A stretch of DNA of 44,419 nt from Chloroflexi bacterium TSY (lineage in GTDB: Bacteria > Chloroflexota > Anaerolineae > Caldilineales > Caldilineaceae): NCBI GenBank assembly GCA_019217005.1, contig JAHBNG010000125.1:1-44419 (forward strand). Direction: 5' to 3'. Positions 44,344 through 44,419 of this stretch are shown piece after piece. The notes under the pieces were generated by a model. It was not told the DNA's origin. It searched no databases and saw nothing but the letters and a program-made list of their open reading frames with translations. A program made the position numbers and the translations under genes. Positions within the stretch are counted from its first letter, which is position 1. Each line of letters starts with the position of its first letter.

Positions 44344-44419
44344 TGTGTTGAACCGTCGATATCAATTTGGAAAGTAGAACCACGATGCTCACCATCGTTA
44401 GATATTATAACTTTACTTT

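Noticed and set aside
1..44419. Defence island, toxin-antitoxin, prophage or CRISPR system
   Set aside because: I looked for nucleases, reverse transcriptases, methylase pairs, phage structural genes and spaced repeats and found none; the DinG-like helicase stands alone without CRISPR type IV partners.

Overview
The window looks like a chromosomal segment from an environmental, probably monoderm bacterium. I infer a member of the Chloroflexota (Caldilineae/Anaerolineae-like). The reasons are an AfsR-type SARP/NB-ARC/TPR regulator, a very large WaaL-like polymerase carrying TPRs, an XPD-like DinG helicase, sugar ABC importers without their own ATPase, and many cyclophilin or beta-propeller lipoproteins. 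This is inference from protein style; there is no rRNA, tRNA or CRISPR array here to settle it.

Layout. 1-2556 (minus): an AfsR-like regulator broken into several frames and running off the left edge. 2961-5773 (plus): a small hypothetical protein, a SIMPL/DUF541 protein, a lipoprotein and a methyltransferase. 5894-8680 (minus): a DinG-like Fe-S helicase. 8862-29554 (plus): a long polysaccharide locus. It holds a WbpE-like aminotransferase, a winged-helix regulator, a GT2 split by TGA, a GT8-like transferase, two methyltransferases, a sulfotransferase-like protein, a Wzx flippase, three GT4 glycosyltransferases, a WecB/WbpI-type 2-epimerase, a WbpB-like oxidoreductase, a Wzy/WaaL-like polymerase with TPRs and a WecA-like initiating phosphotransferase. 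Together these can prime undecaprenyl phosphate, build and decorate a repeat unit, flip it and polymerise or ligate it. 29578-30950: a two-domain cyclophilin lipoprotein, frameshifted. 30948-32422: an ISAzo13-like insertion sequence with a smaller element nested inside it. 32917-35524 (minus): a second DegT aminotransferase and an M20 deacylase. 36255-39784 (minus): a sugar ABC importer (two permeases and a binding protein, no ATPase). 39984-44343 (minus): a beta-propeller lipoprotein, a CitE-like lyase and a GT39 membrane glycosyltransferase.

The most striking feature is not a gene. The intergenic DNA is crowded with short palindromic elements of at least eight kinds. For four kinds I can read terminal inverted repeats and exact target-site duplications: 5 bp (two copies, 214 of 215 bases identical), 9 bp (two inverted copies flanking the DegT/M20 pair), 8 bp (one copy nested in the insertion sequence) and TTA (two copies, one re-coding a protein C-terminus, one sitting on a stop codon). 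None carries a transposase.

Second theme: at least seven gene interruptions, most of them one-base length changes at homopolymers (C5, T3, A6, C6/G6, A8/T8). That pattern points to sequencing or assembly indels at least as strongly as to real pseudogenes, so the broken genes are annotated as fragments with the likely join stated.
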